Source of the DNA: Dasyornis broadbenti
Taxonomy: Eukaryota > Chordata > Aves > Passeriformes > Dasyornithidae
Direction: 5' to 3'
Length of the DNA stretch: 64,000 nucleotides
Assembly (NCBI GenBank): GCA_013397935.1
Contig: VZRN01000659.1
Span: 1,665,206-1,729,205, forward strand
The position numbers and the translations under genes were made by a program. A model generated the notes under the pieces. The model worked only from the letters and a program-made list of their open reading frames with translations. It was not told the DNA's origin and made no database searches. Numbering within the stretch: position 1 is the stretch's first letter; the number at the start of each line of letters is the position of its first letter. Below, in pieces: positions 1 through 12,242 of this stretch.

Positions 1-3000
1 CAAGTTGAGAAATGGGGCTTGGGATTTTCCAGGGACCTCAGACAACTTTCACTTTTCCAGGGTATGGTGTGTAAAGCACTGGCTGCAGGGCCAAAGAAAA
101 TCCTTTTGGTAAATCTCATGCAGGCAATCTAAAATGTTTCTGAAAAATAACAGGAACTCTCATCACTTGTTTTGTGCTACCTTTCCCTCTCCTGCTGCTT
201 ATCTCTGCCCCTGAACTCTGCCCTTTATATTTATCTACCAAAGGAGGGGTATCTGTCAAGTTCCCAAACAGACACAGGTGATTGTGAAGGATTTTTCCCA
301 ATATCTTCTAATAATTTGTCCCTCTGTGCACACACCATTCTTGGCTACAGGCCAGGAAAACTCAGTGTGTTTCCAGGGAGATTTGAGCTCTGCTGAGTGC
401 CATATATTACAGCAGGCTCAAAAAGAGTAAATTTCTATGGAACAGTTTAGACACGGGAACAGGCAAATTGCCACACTAACACGTTCTCTGTCTCTAAAGG
501 GAAGCAAGTGAAATATTCATTCAGCCTTTCATGAGCTTCCTATTCTGCATCATTGTATAAACCTTTCAGTCAAGAAAATCTTCATGGTGTTGGATCTTAG
601 CTGCTCACCTCCGCTGCTCAGCAGGGATGAGCAGGCTCTGCTGGACGCATGCAGGGATGTCTTAAGGCCATTTTCTCCGAGGAGAGTAGCCAAATGCCTT
701 ATCAATTGCTTGACTGCTTTGGAGATGCAGGTTCGTGATACCATTATCTTACAGATGAGAGGAGAGAACACCCTGGGTATGGCTGAGCTGAGGAAGGCAG
801 CTACCTCTTGTTACTCAGATTGATTGCTTCAGAGGATGCAGAGGGCCTCACTTGCTTTAGGGGAGATGACTGTTTTGACAATAATTAGAGCATGAGCTTT
901 TGCCCCTGCACAAGACTGTTAGACCAACATCTTGTTAACACAAAGTTGGACTTTTGCATTTCACCTGTGCTGGGAGACAAATGATGCCTGTAGATGAAAA
1001 CCCCCACCATCTTGCTCTATATAATTTTATTTCTTTTTTTCACGCTGTGTTACAAGGGCTATGGTGAAAGATCTGTTTTCGTAGTCCAAGCGTGACTTAC
1101 AAAACTGAACTCTGATTATGGAAGCTTTTGACTGCAATTTTCAAGGGTAACAATTAGGAGAACGGTTAATTCCATATAAAAAAATAGTGACCCAAATAGT
1201 ATTTGATCCTAAGGGATTTAAACTCAGCTGGTAACCACATAATGCCTTAAAATAAAATTAATTAATGCCTCCCTGCTATTTTTAACGTAGCCCATAACAG
1301 AGCTTTGATGGACCATTACACGCTTCGACCACAGTGTAAACTTTTGTCATCACACGTTTCATTAATGGGAGTCTGGCTTCCCCCTTCACTGGATTGATGA
1401 GGAACTTCTTCTGCTCCCACCAGAACTACACTAGTGCAGGTCAAATAATAATGCAATAATAGACCTCTGTGCTGCTCCATGTGTTCCTGTGCCTCCACCT
1501 GGGTGGCAGGCAGATGTCCTGCTACCTTTGGAGAGACTCAAGATAACTTAGAAGGGGTCCTATTTCCAGTACTTAAGAGGTAGTAGGATTCAGTTTTTCA
1601 AGCCCCAAATCATCAAAAATTGGGATTTTTATTGGGAAGGAGGAGCTATATCAAATTCTTTTGGCATTTGCCTGTGTGCTTAGATGGATGAGAAACTCGT
1701 AGCCTTCATCCTTTTTGCTCTGAAGGAAGATTCTCCAGAAGGTGTTAAGGTCACAGGTTAAGCTCTCCACAGATAATGCAGCAGCTGCTGGCTCTCCTGA
1801 CGAAGCCCCTCTGCCGTGTTCTGCACCTGCACGTGCCCCAGTGCACAGCAGCCATGACCGGTCTTCAAGGCCCCCTCCCAGAAATCAGCATGGACATGCT
1901 CTCTAAGCCTTGCCCATTTACTCCTTCAACCACCGTTCCTACAACTTCTCTTCCTCTCGACAACTGAGGCCAAACTGAGGGCAGGGCAATTTTCTGCTGC
2001 TACATTCCGTATAAGGCTGTGTATAAAAACTGTGGTTAAAATGAAATAGTACTTGAAATGGAAAATTTTCAGGTCTTGTTTTTTAAAAGTTTACAAAGCG
2101 CCAACTTTGGAGCTCAACCAAAATAGGTTTTTTCAGTTGTTGCTCCAGAAATATCTTTTGAGCAGTCCTGACAGCTTTCAGAAACAAAAGAGGCTTCCAA
2201 GAGAATTTTAAAGGTTTTTTCAAAAACACTTTTGCCTTTGTGTTTGAGAGAAGCTTTGGCAGCACTGTAAAGCAGCAATGCTTCTCTTCACTCCCTCTTC
2301 TCTTTGCCAATCATCTGAATTTACACTGCATTTAGTTTGTCACATAAAATACTGGAGACCTTAAAATCATTCCTTCCAAACTGGTAGTTTTTGTATGCAA
2401 AATCTTGCAGTGAAGCTGTGTGAAATGGACTCAAACAAACGAATAACTTGAAGAATGATGAAATTCCAAATGTAAATATGTTAAAGAGCAAGCACTTTCT
2501 CTACTTTTGTTTCTACAACTGACTTTTTGTTCTTTTACTAGAAAGAATACAACTGGTAGGCATTCTGAAAAAAACTGCTGCTGGATAACTCCACATGTTT
2601 TTTTCAAGAATGGATTTTTGCTGTAAAGAATCTGATTGAAACTCCCATATGAAAGCAAGAACAGAATTCCTGACTGATTTTTGTTTGGAGACAATATCAA
2701 GGACTATAAGTGCACAAATTAATTTGGAATGCACAAGGGTCAGCATTATGTATGTATGAGAAGGCCGAAAGAGGCAATGCAATCGTACTGTGAGTGGTGT
2801 ATCAGAAATTTGCAATATATTGATTAGGAAGCCTATCTCACAGCCCAGTAAGGAAAATGCACCTCTTCCAGCAACGTCAGTCCTTCCTTGTTTGCTTTTC
2901 TTCCTGTAAATATGGAATGTTTCTGTACCAAATATGTAGAAAATAGAAGTGTGGTTCAGCTAGTCAAGCACAAGTCTACTGTGACTTCATATTTATTATA

Positions 3001-3267
3001 AAGCAAAAATTAACTTTCTGCCTTTATTCTTCTATACAGTCTTTATCAAGTATATATTTAGCAAAATGTTACAGTCCTTTACAAAATAAAATTATTCATG
3101 GAGAAATTACAGTTAACTAGGTCTATAAAACAGGTATTCAATATATTGCATAGAAAATGTAATAACTATGAATAAACATCCTGACACCAGTAAATATGTT
3201 AATATTTCTATTTTAGTGTTTGCAGATATTCCCACAAATTTGAACAGTTTTGTCTTACTGTATTAGT

Positions 3268-3318
3268 TTATTGAATACACAGTGTATTAATTATATGACC
3301 ATATAATTATTGAATACA
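3268..3318. repeat. 22-bp palindrome flanked by 12-bp direct repeats
   Basis: Two exact copies of TTATTGAATACA (3268-3279 and 3307-3318) bracket a perfect inverted repeat. Its arms are TAATTATATG (3288-3297) and CATATAATTA (3300-3309), separated by AC; the right arm overlaps the second direct repeat by 3 bases. The structure is seen directly. Its origin is unknown: it may be chance in AT-rich DNA or a decayed mobile-element end. Confidence 0.6.
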
Positions 3319-3792
3319 ATTATGTATGCAGAATTAATAAAAAACATGAAAAAATTTTCACATTTCATTTGTGATTAATAAGATAAAATAAGAATATTGC
3401 ACCAAGAGATATATATTGCCAAATAAAAAAATATAAGGTTTAACTTGACTAGAATTTCCTTTACTGCATGATCACAATAAGAAGACAAGAAATATTTTGA
3501 GACAAACACACTGGGGTGGGATTCATCTGGTTACATGTAGATGCTAGCAGTTTATATTCTTTTTGCTGTAAGTGGGAAGAAATGGAAAAAAAAATCGGGG
3601 TTGTGATTAATCCTTTTTAAATATAGTAATCAAAAAAATAGACATTGAAAATAGATCATATTGATTTCACCCTAGGAAAGCTTATTCCTGTGACTTAACA
3701 GTAGATGGAATTTGGCTCAGACATAAATATTAGTTAAGTAAGATGACTTTCACCCTTTTAAGGCTTGTTTATTGCTGAAGAATAGAAAGGAT

Positions 3793-3859
3793 AAGTCCTG
3801 CCTCCATTGAAGTCAAAGGTAAAAATCCTTTCATTTTATTGGAGGAAATATTTCACCCC
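3793..3859. repeat. decayed ancient palindromic amniote repeat
   Basis: The segment contains CTCCATTGAAGTCAAAGG, then an inverted counterpart with TTTTATTGGAGG and the ending ATTTCACCCC. This matches my memory of an old dispersed sauropsid element built around CCATTGAAGTCAATGG, with palindromic arms and a TTTCACCC end. The right arm is more degraded than the left. The family name is not certain and no element boundaries or target duplication can be defined. Confidence 0.45.
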
Positions 3860-5606
3860 AAATTAATAAAACAATAAACCCTTAATCACTGTTGTTTTTT
3901 TCCTATTACTCACCTTAACTAAAGGAAAAATATTGTTTGTACCTTCTTTAAAAGTTTTTTTCATCAATACATGTATTTTCATTCTCTCTTTCTCCCTCAG
4001 GAATCTGCATCTTGGATTTTTTCAGGAGTTAACTTTTGAAGTCTGACGACCTTTTGCTACCGTGCCTAAAGTCTCACTAAAATAGGGCCTGCAGGTTCAC
4101 GTTAGTTGTCTTCTGGGAGGGGAAGAGGGATAAGCAGAAAGAAGATCTGTAGAACCAATAAATTAATTCTGGTATCTTCACTGAAGCCCATACTCTTGTG
4201 CTGGTTACTGTTGATTTATTAGACATCTGAAGAAAGTATGGCAATGCAGGACTAAATGCAGATTTTCTGGGACATTGCTTTTGAACCCCAGATTGAGATG
4301 TTCAGGAGGGCTTGGGTCCTCACTTCTCTAGAGCTGGCTGGCTTCAGTCACCCACCTCACTCCATAACATTCAACCCTGCAGCTCCTTCATAATCTCTTT
4401 TTGCCATCAACATAAATATTACTCTTTCAGCTGATAATGAGAGGAATGCATTGCAACCCAACAGACAAGTAGGTTTTGGCATGAACCAGCATTGCATACC
4501 CAGACATGGCTGAGGTAGCCAAACACAGATCAGTCTCAGCCATAGTGCCTGGTAGAATGCCTTCTGGACACAGCTATTCCCAGAACGATATCAACGTTTA
4601 TTTTGGACAGATATTCAAATAAAAGTCTGGGAATGGGCTAACTTCCCTGCACTGTGACCAATCAGAATGAGAACCCAGAATTTAAGCTGTGGAACAAGGC
4701 TTTCTGGTGGCATAGGGACACCATTAATTTTGCCAGTCCGTTACATGAAATGTTTTTTTTCATGTTCTCTGACTTCATTCCTGTTAGCTTGGAGTTTTAC
4801 CCTAGAGGCAGTGTTGCTATGTGCATCTTTTACAAGGTCTGACCAGCTTGGGTGCTGATCAGTGGCTGCTGTGGTATGAAAACTTCTACTATAAGTGCTG
4901 ACAAAATGAGCAGGCATCTTCAGTGTGGACCCCAAATTCTATCACGGTGTTACAATCAGTATAATTGAAACACAGCAAATATGATTTCTGTTGCTGTCTG
5001 TGTGTGCTAAAATAAAGCCTCTTTTCTCAGGTGAATTTCCACTCTGTGCAAAGTATTGCAACAGCTCAATACATGATAAAGAACAAAATTGGTCTTAAGC
5101 TGCCTTCTTAGTTATTCTTATAAAGCACTGCACTCCCTCCTTCCCTCCACTGGCCATGTAAGGTGCCTTCAATGATCAGTTCATATGTATCTGTTCACTG
5201 CTGGCATCTTCACTTAATAAAATGAACCAAATGCCTTTTTTGCCTTTCCAGATAATGTTTAAAACTTGTGTAATTTTTTATATTCTGTATATTGAAGCCC
5301 TCTTTTTAATAGGATCTCTCATTAATTGATTGATGAATGGATACTGTTCTCTCTGTGTGTTCTGGAATTCTCTGAATGCACAGTGAGTGCTGAATATCAG
5401 AAGTGAACTATTCAGATGAAAAGAAGAAACTCACAGCAACTCACAGCATGAAGAGGGGTTTTCTTTTTCATGTAGTTGCTGAAGTTGCAGTAATACCTAA
5501 GTAATTTATTTTTCAATAAGTGAATTTTTAAAATTTTCTTTTCAGTTGTAAATGTGGAAGAAAATCAAGGCCTGTGTTGTGATAAAATTGTTTTGTAAAA
5601 AAACAG

Positions 5607-5643
5607 AAAAAAAAAAAANNNNNNNNNNNNNNAAAAAAAAAAA
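5607..5643. repeat. poly(A) tract containing a 14-N assembly gap
   Basis: An A run (5607-5618) meets 14 N (5619-5632) and continues as A (5633-5643). The gap probably reflects failure to read through a homopolymer. I found no retrogene-like body upstream, so it is not called as a processed pseudogene tail. Confidence 0.9.
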
Positions 5644-6379
5644 GAGAAAAAGCCTCGACAATTCTTTCTTTGGAAGAAAAACAAGGGGTTCCAGTAAAAC
5701 CCTGAAAACACTATGCCATGACAAGTTGGTCAACACTGTGCCACACCTGTATTTTGGTGTGCACATGGTGAACTTTTCAGGTAGCCTTTAGTGCTGACTG
5801 GGGAAGCTTTGCCATGTTGGAAAACGCTGTGGTGATTACTAGGGAACAGCTAGAATATCACAGAACAGATGAAAGCTCAGCCCAGCTGTCCTGTGTTTCT
5901 GCAGTTTTTTCTTTCCTTTGCAGACCCCTGCTAAGCAAGAAGTGACGAAGGATTTGTGGGGGGGAGTGCTATCTTTTATTGAATGGTTGGATGTAGGTGT
6001 CTCAGTGTTGTCTGTTTTAAAAGTCACAGCATTTAAGGCTGTAAATGCCAAATTTCAGTATTCTCTTTATTGTAGGAGATGCAATTTTTTTCTTACGAAA
6101 ATAATCTATTTTCCCAAAAAACTTTACAATTTCAGACCACCACTAATCAACAAGAGGTAAAAACAAGTGCCATTTAGCAAGAATGTTTTTTTCAAACAAC
6201 CTTAAAATCTTTATAACGGTGTTAAGTGACAAATCAGAAACATTACTTTTAAGGAACCCTTGAGTACTGGGAACAGGCAGGACTGAGCTGGTTATGGATC
6301 CTTCTGTTTCTGCTGCAGAGGCTGAAAGCCATTCTTAGAGAAGTAAACTGAGTGACTCTCCAGGAGAGTGAGACACAAA

Positions 6380-6660
6380 AGGCATCACCAAGACCAAATA
6401 ATTAGAGGGTGTCCCGATATGCAGAATTACTGCCACCATTAATCAGCACTCATTGCTTTTAATTATCACTGGGCTTAAACAGGATCCCTAAACAATGTAC
6501 CGTTAAATGATTTTTCTGATTAAGCACATCCCAATTAAGTAGAGTGCACTGTTTGGTACTTGAAAAATGGCACCATTTACGTATAAATCGAATACAGATA
6601 GAGTGCTTATCAGATCCCCATTAAGGAATCATTTGCTGACATCAGAATATTCTCCTACTG
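6380..6660. promoter_or_regulatory. possible conserved enhancer-like block
   Basis: The block carries many homeodomain-type core motifs in a short space: ATAATTAG, CATTAATCAG, TTTTAATTATC, GATTAAGCAC, CAATTAAG and CATTAAGG. There is no transposon resemblance or low-complexity sequence. This density resembles vertebrate developmental enhancers in gene deserts, but AT-rich DNA produces such motifs by chance. The call is inference and needs cross-species conservation. Confidence 0.25.
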
Positions 6661-6672
6661 GCACTCTGCAGT

Positions 6673-6673
<1 letters not shown>

Positions 6674-6700
<27 letters not shown>
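6674..6700. repeat. (AT)n microsatellite
   Basis: An uninterrupted AT dinucleotide tract of about 13 units, seen directly. It is probably length-polymorphic. Confidence 0.95.
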
Positions 6701-6703
<3 letters not shown>

Positions 6704-8660
6704 ATAATGATCTGAATGGGATATTAAAGATGAGACAAAGGGGACTGGGTTTTTATTTCTCTTGTCACCTGCTATGGAACAGGATTATTTGCAAGGAGTT
6801 GGTATTCAGGGAGCCCTGTGTGGATTTTTCAGTTGATGAAACAGAGATTGGAATCACTAGATAATCACTCGGAGAGATGAGCTTGTAGTGCAGAGCACTA
6901 GAATTTTTACTTTTGACTGTTTAGTTTTAGGTATTTAGTAACACTGTATCAGAACTTTGCAAGTAAGTTGAAGATGCTTCCTAAAATGTTTGTCATAGTT
7001 TATTCTGCCTTTCTAGGACATGCTTTTAAAATGGCTGTAACATCTAACAGGTTATTATTTTCATGTTACGTTACTAATGGCTATAATAGGAGGTAATAAG
7101 CTTTTCACCTAAAAGAGGTGCATTGATGCATAGTCAATCAGACAGATCAGTCTTTGCATGCAAAGACTGTGCAAGTTCCACATTATTTCCTAAAGAAAAT
7201 CTTGGTGACATAATTCATATTTTGCATAAAACTATTTACAAGAGACTTCAAGTTTCCTGTAGTGAGTGTGAAATTTACTTACCTTTGTGAACAAAGGTGC
7301 AGCTGGTACTATACCACCTGATTTATTTACCAAAAAAGGTCCCAAGTATATGTATCTGTGTTAATTACATCAGTGCAGAAATAATTGGAAGGAAAGTTGA
7401 CCAGCTTCAAAGATCTCTACATGTATCCTATTCTGATTGCCATTCAAAGTACAATTTCATGCTTTGAGCTTTTGAATTGGGGGACAACCTGTAAGGCTAA
7501 TGTTTTGTTGTAGATTTTTTTCTTTGGGAAATTCTGTAACAGACATGTTTTTAGTTAATTTTTGCTGTGATCAGTAGATTTGGCAACACTGTAATGCCAC
7601 AATTCTGTGCAGATGTATCAGAGGGAGCCTTTGACACAGAGTGCATTTGGCATTTTCTAAGGGGAGAATATTTGCACATATGCAAAATCTGGAGCTTTAG
7701 CAAATCTGCAAGCTGCTGGTGTGTGTGTTTTCAAAAGTAAGAAACTGAAGGCATGACTAAATTTGGGCTCTCAGAGTGATATTTACATGCATGGGAAACA
7801 AGGAGAAGAGCCCCTTGATTTTTTGTTTTTGCCCTGAAGTAGATTCCTTTTTGGCTTCTTCTAGTCAAAAGATGTAGATGTGATACTTTTCAATCCATTC
7901 AGACATTTTTTTGGCTGCCCCATCACACTACACTCCACTGCTGTCTAATCACTGTGTGGTTTAGAGGAGAAAAGCCTTGCACAGCCTAGAACTGAGTCCA
8001 GCAGAAACGTTTAAAATGTCAAGTGAAAAAAAAGGTTGAACATCACTTCTTGGAATTTCCAAATGCAGATCATGTCTGTGTCTTAATATGCTTCCTTGCA
8101 TATGCCTTTGTCATTTCAGTGATTTTGAGAAGATACTTAATGGCTGAGGAAATGTGAGCAGATTTGTAAGAAAAGGCAGCAATTAGGCAAAATTTACAAA
8201 TGACATTGCACCCTGAAAACTTTCCAGTCTGGTTTCACAGACTTCAAAGATTAAGATGGTTCAAGAAACAATTGGGGTATTTATCTAAATCTTCCTAGTC
8301 TATCAAAACTTCTGAATTGTAGCCATCATATCTTGAAAACACCCTAACTGCCACTTAAAATCATAGGGCCCGACTCTGCCCTTACAGTGTGAAATATGCG
8401 GTGCAGACAATACATCTGTCACTGTGTAAAACTAGAGAAATTTAAGATATTGACAGAACACTAACATATTGCAGTCGAAGTCATATGCAAAGTATCTGCT
8501 TTTTGATTTACAGTTGCCATGGCAATGTACACTATATTTTAGGCCAGAGTCAAGGGGCATGGCATGCAGTACAGTGTGGTGGTGTACCAGGGCACAGAAA
8601 CTTGGAAATGTTTTTAAATCTAGAAACAATATGAAGAAATATCAAGCCATGATAATATCA

Positions 8661-9025
8661 ATCACAGAATTAACCAGGTTGGAAAAGACCTTTGAGATCA
8701 TTGAGTTCAACCTATGACCTAACACCACCTTGTCAACTGACCATGGCACTCAGTGCCATGTCCTGTCTTTTCTCAAACACCTTCAGGCACAGTGAGTCCA
8801 CCACCCATTCCAATGCCCAATCACTCTTTCTGTGAAAATTTTTTCGTAATGTCCAGTGTAAACCTCCCCTGGTGCAGCTTAAGTTCTTGTCGTCTCATCC
8901 TGTCACTGGTTACCTGGGAGAAGAGGCGAACCCCCACCTGGTTACAGCCTTCCTTCAGGCAGTTGTACAGAACAATAAGATTCCCCCTGAGCCTCCTCCT
9001 CTCGCTGTATTTTAATCTGCCTAGA
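8661..9025 (-). mobile_element. CR1 LINE 3' fragment, inverted
   Basis: A 5'-truncated CR1 retrotransposon lies here on the minus strand. Read on the plus strand it opens with ATCACAGAAT, the complement of the CR1 3' tail repeat, followed by AGGTTGGAAAAGACCTTTGA. Antisense CR1 landmarks follow: a segment about lists of names becoming defective in frame, CCTGGGAGAAGAGG, and GATTCCCCCTGAGCCTCCTC near the left boundary of the element. Only the 3' untranslated region and last few hundred bases of the element are represented, and it encodes no working reverse transcriptase. The open frame on the plus strand through it is antisense to the element and not a gene. The 5' limit is approximate. Confidence 0.92.
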
Positions 9026-9651
9026 TGAAAACATTTTACTGCTGTTGAGTTTTAATGTTACAGTTCTTATATTAATAACTTAAAATGCATTCACAACTTT
9101 TTGCCCATTCTTTGACCTTGAACAACCTATCAAAAATTCAAGAATTTCAATAGGAACTGTAAGAGCTCACATATCTCTTAAATCCATGTTCCACCTGTGC
9201 AGGACCCACTCAATACTAGTTATTACAATGTTTGAATGGTGTGAAACAGAGTTAATAGCCATTATCTGAGTTTGATTTAAATATCTTTGAAATTCGCTAT
9301 GAATTCTAAAAAGAACAATTTAATACCAGCTAAAATATCCTAGGAGAGCTCCAAAAGAGAAGGAAACCACTCTGACAGAGCAATTATCTCAGCCTTATTC
9401 AAAACACTGTGATTTTAAAACCTGCAATGAACCAAATCTAATTTTTTTCCCTCAGAAGCTATCATTATTTATCAAACATGTTTTGTGAACCATGTCAAAG
9501 ATCAGACCAGTAAACAATAAAAGAGTATTCATTCTTATGTAGCAGAGAGTAGAATAACAGATGTTGTACAATTCAGCTTTTTGACAGAAAAATTCCAGCC
9601 AACAAATACTTCTATTAAGACTAGTTTTTGATTGGCTATTTATTCAAGAAG

Positions 9652-9730
9652 GGGTTTTTTTTGTTGTTTTTTTGTTTTTGTTTTTGGTGGGGGTTTTTTG
9701 TTTGTTTTGTTGCCTTTTTTTTTTTTTTTT
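9652..9730. repeat. T-rich low-complexity tract
   Basis: Runs of T interrupted by single or few G, ending with a 16-T run (9715-9730). No transposon body with a complementary poly(A) tail is recognisable on the minus strand. Confidence 0.9.
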
Positions 9731-9859
9731 GCTGTGGCTGCAGTTGAAAATCCATTGAGAAAGAAAGAGGATGGGAAACCTCTAATACTGACGTATTTCC
9801 AAAAATATATGTTCTGAGTCTTCTAATAATTATTTTGCAAAATCAATATATTATGTTGA

Positions 9860-9878
9860 TCTCTCTCTCTCTCTCTCT
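9860..9878. repeat. (TC)n microsatellite
   Basis: A TC dinucleotide tract of about nine units, seen directly. Confidence 0.9.
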
Positions 9879-10264
9879 TGCACTTGTTTCTCTGCTAAGA
9901 AACAAAATCCCGTCCCTTTTATTTAAGTGATAAAAGCCATTGTTTCTCTTAGAGAATGCTATTTATTGCTGCGTATTGGTGTGACAGAAAAATACCAATA
10001 AAGGAGAATATCAATAAAGGAAAATGTGTGCAGTTCAATATAAAAGGTGGGAAGTGCCCCTTAGTTATTGAAAATAAAAACAGATCTCACAGAAAGGGTG
10101 GTTTTATTAACACTACACTTATAACAAAGCACATCTTAGATTTCCCATCAAGGCTACAAACCACCCTTCATCTTGTTCAATTCCCACTCCCATCAGCAAG
10201 AAGAAATCCTGCTACTTTGTGTCTGGTGGTATGTCTTCGTATGTATCAGCTCTGGTATCATACA

Positions 10265-10500
10265 ATCACAGAATTGCTGGAGCTGGAAGGCACTTCTGGT
10301 CATCTTCTACTCCAATTCCCTGATGAAAGAGTCAGCTAGAGCCAGTTACCCAGGCTTATATCCAGTCAGGATTTGAACTTTTCCAGGGATGGCTGTTCCA
10401 TTGGGCAACTCCACTCTGGGCAATATTCTCCAGCATTTGATCACTCTTCTTAGTAAACGAGATTTTTCTTATGTTTAAATCCAGTTTCATCTATTTAGTA
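10265..10500 (-). mobile_element. CR1 LINE 3' fragment, inverted
   Basis: The plus strand starts ATCACAGAATTGCTGGAGCT, matching the inverted 3' end of a CR1 element. It continues with GGAAGGCACTTCTGGTCATC, then AGAGCCAGTTACCCAGG and a stretch corresponding to the GGGCAAC and TTCCAGTG landmarks of the family. It is more diverged than the fragment at 8661-9025 and belongs to a different subfamily by its tail sequence. It is heavily 5'-truncated and non-coding. The 5' limit near 10500 is approximate. Confidence 0.85.
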
Positions 10501-10949
10501 TGTAACTAAAGCCTGAACAAAACTCCTGCTAATATTTATTATTAGGTATAGACACAGGATAGTAAAACATGATGCAAAAATTTATAATAGAAGAGATTTA
10601 CTGCTTGACAAAAGTTATTTTACAGCCAATATAAAGACTTAAAAGTAATCTCTTAAATAGTGAACTTAAAGTGTGCTGCATCCTTTCTTTTCCTCTTTCT
10701 GTAAAGTAGAATGCCTATCTTTTTTATTTCTATTCACTACTCATGAAGAATTGAAAATACTGGTAAATGCCATAGAAACAACAGGGAGATCTCCATGGTG
10801 ATACCGATTGGGTCTACCCTGGCTGTTCTGTAGCCTTCAGCCTGTGTGTTGAGGCTGCACATCTTGGTCCCAGCCTGCACCGGCCCTGGGGGAATTTGGT
10901 CTGAGCCATCTCTGTGCCTTTCATAAGGAAAAACAGGTTTGAAGAACTA

Positions 10950-11232
10950 GGATGCGCTCTATTAACAGGACAAAAGGAAATGGCTTCAAGGTGCACATGG
11001 AGGTATTTGGATTGGTTATTAGGAAAAATTTCTTCACTTAAAATGTGGTCAGGCATTGGAACAGGCTGCCCAGGGAAGTGGTGGAATCACTGTCTCTCAA
11101 AGTGTTCAAAAGGCATGAGAATATGACCTAGGGATTTGGTTTTAAGGTGAATGTGGTGGTGCTGTGTTAATGGTTGGGACCAATAATCTTAGATGTCTTT
11201 TCCAGCCTTAACTATTTTGTTATTCTGTGATT
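10950..11232 (+). mobile_element. CR1 LINE 3' fragment
   Basis: Sense-strand CR1 landmarks appear in order: ACAGGACAAAAGGAAATGG, GGTATTTGGATTGGTTATTA, GGCATTGGAACAGGCTGCCC, AGGGAAGTGGTGGAATCACT, TTGGGACCAATAATCTTAGA, and the tail TTTTGTTATTCTGTGATT. The fragment ends at the typical CR1 tail motif and is 5'-truncated somewhere near 10950, possibly a little further upstream. It encodes no functional protein. It lies head-to-head with the inverted CR1 at 10265-10500, about 450 bases away, but the two are of different subfamilies and so are independent insertions. Confidence 0.93.
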
Positions 11233-12242
11233 AACTCTTAATGAGATACTGACTGTGGCATTGGGACAGATCTCATTATGCCCAGAGAGCTTTTTTTCCC
11301 GCAGTTTAACCACAGCCATGGAAACCCATATTGCAAGACAAAGCTAAGTAATAAGCTTCCTGTCTAAAGGCTCTCAGTAACCATGAAAACAAGCAGGTCA
11401 AGAGCCAACTTTTTCCTGGTAAAGGGGGTGGAATGATGATTTCTCTTTCTCTGCATTCACAGCAGAAGAAGAAGGGTCTTCATCCCTCAGACCCTCTTTG
11501 CAGAACTGATGGCACCTGAAGTGTCTGTAGTGAGTGATGTGCCTATACAACACAGGCTGAAAAGCATTTAATAAACCATTCAACAAGTAGAAAACCGTAT
11601 CAATGGTTAATCATGAAAGACATAATAGTGCAGAGAGTCATAAGACACTCTGAAATTTCCTTCTCCCTTCCCTCTTTGCAGCATGAACTACATGCACAAT
11701 AAAGGACCAGTTACATTTTTAAAATTAATGCAGCCACATGTCCTCAAGTTTTCGAGGGGCAATTAGGAGAAGCCTAAGCCAGAAATACTCAAAAAGTCAT
11801 TCAGGAAAGTTGTAAAGGGAGGCAACTATTAAAAATGAGAGAACTTAGATGTTACTTCTTCCATTGTCTCCTTTTCAGACTTCTTTTAGGACAATAGTAA
11901 AGCTTGAATAACCTTTAATATAGATCTTTTTTTCCAATCATCCATCTTCAGACAAAGAGGGATTCCATCAAAAGCAGTAATAATTCTCTGTCACAAAACT
12001 AGATTTGTTAAGAGAAAGTGCAGCCCACCTCCTGTCTTATTTGAACCTGAAAGTTTTAGACTTAACATTTGTACTTCTGTAGTGAGTGTTCTGACCTAAA
12101 AGCGCTAAATGAGAAATGTCTTTTTGGGTAGAGACAGGTCCCATCTTAGGGTACTGCTCCTAAGAACATGATACTGGAAGGACCCTCTTTAATATCAACA
12201 CTGAATCAGCACTGGCCATGCAGTAGATAATGCCTTCATAAA
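11233..12242. other. unique non-coding sequence, nothing recognised
   Basis: No exon, RNA gene or repeat could be recognised. Open frames are short (about 60 codons). Confidence 0.6.

Larger units (their letters stand above)
1..5606. other. unique non-coding sequence, no gene seen
   Basis: This is AT-rich unique-looking sequence. Open frames here are 100 codons or shorter, without recognisable domains. A polypyrimidine run ending in CAG near 4000 resembles a splice acceptor, but the following sequence has no sustained open frame or donor. The stretch contains a short palindrome with flanking direct repeats (3268-3318) and a decayed palindromic repeat (3793-3859), listed separately. Nothing else is supported. 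Confidence 0.6.
5644..8660. other. unique non-coding sequence, no gene seen
   Basis: No exon, RNA gene or clear transposon is visible here. It contains an (AT)n tract at 6674-6700 and a block at about 6380-6660 dense in TAAT/ATTAAG-type motifs, which may be regulatory. A short segment at 8365-8386 (GGGCCCGACTCTGCCCTTAC) resembles the end of the ancient palindromic repeat family noted at 3793-3859. Confidence 0.55.
9026..10264. other. unique sequence with T-rich and (TC)n tracts
   Basis: No gene is seen. The stretch holds a T/G-rich low-complexity block (9652-9730) and a short (TC)n tract (9860-9878). An open frame of 127 codons starting near 9956 runs into the adjacent CR1 in antisense and is not considered coding. 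Confidence 0.6.

Noticed and set aside
3985..4060. Possible exon after a splice-acceptor-like CTTTCTCCCTCAG
   Set aside because: No sustained open frame in any phase and no good donor nearby.
5540..5643. Retrogene tail at the poly(A)/N gap
   Set aside because: No body resembling an mRNA or LINE upstream; the gap hides the tract length.
8753..9028. 91-codon plus-strand frame
   Set aside because: Lies within an inverted CR1 copy and is antisense to it.
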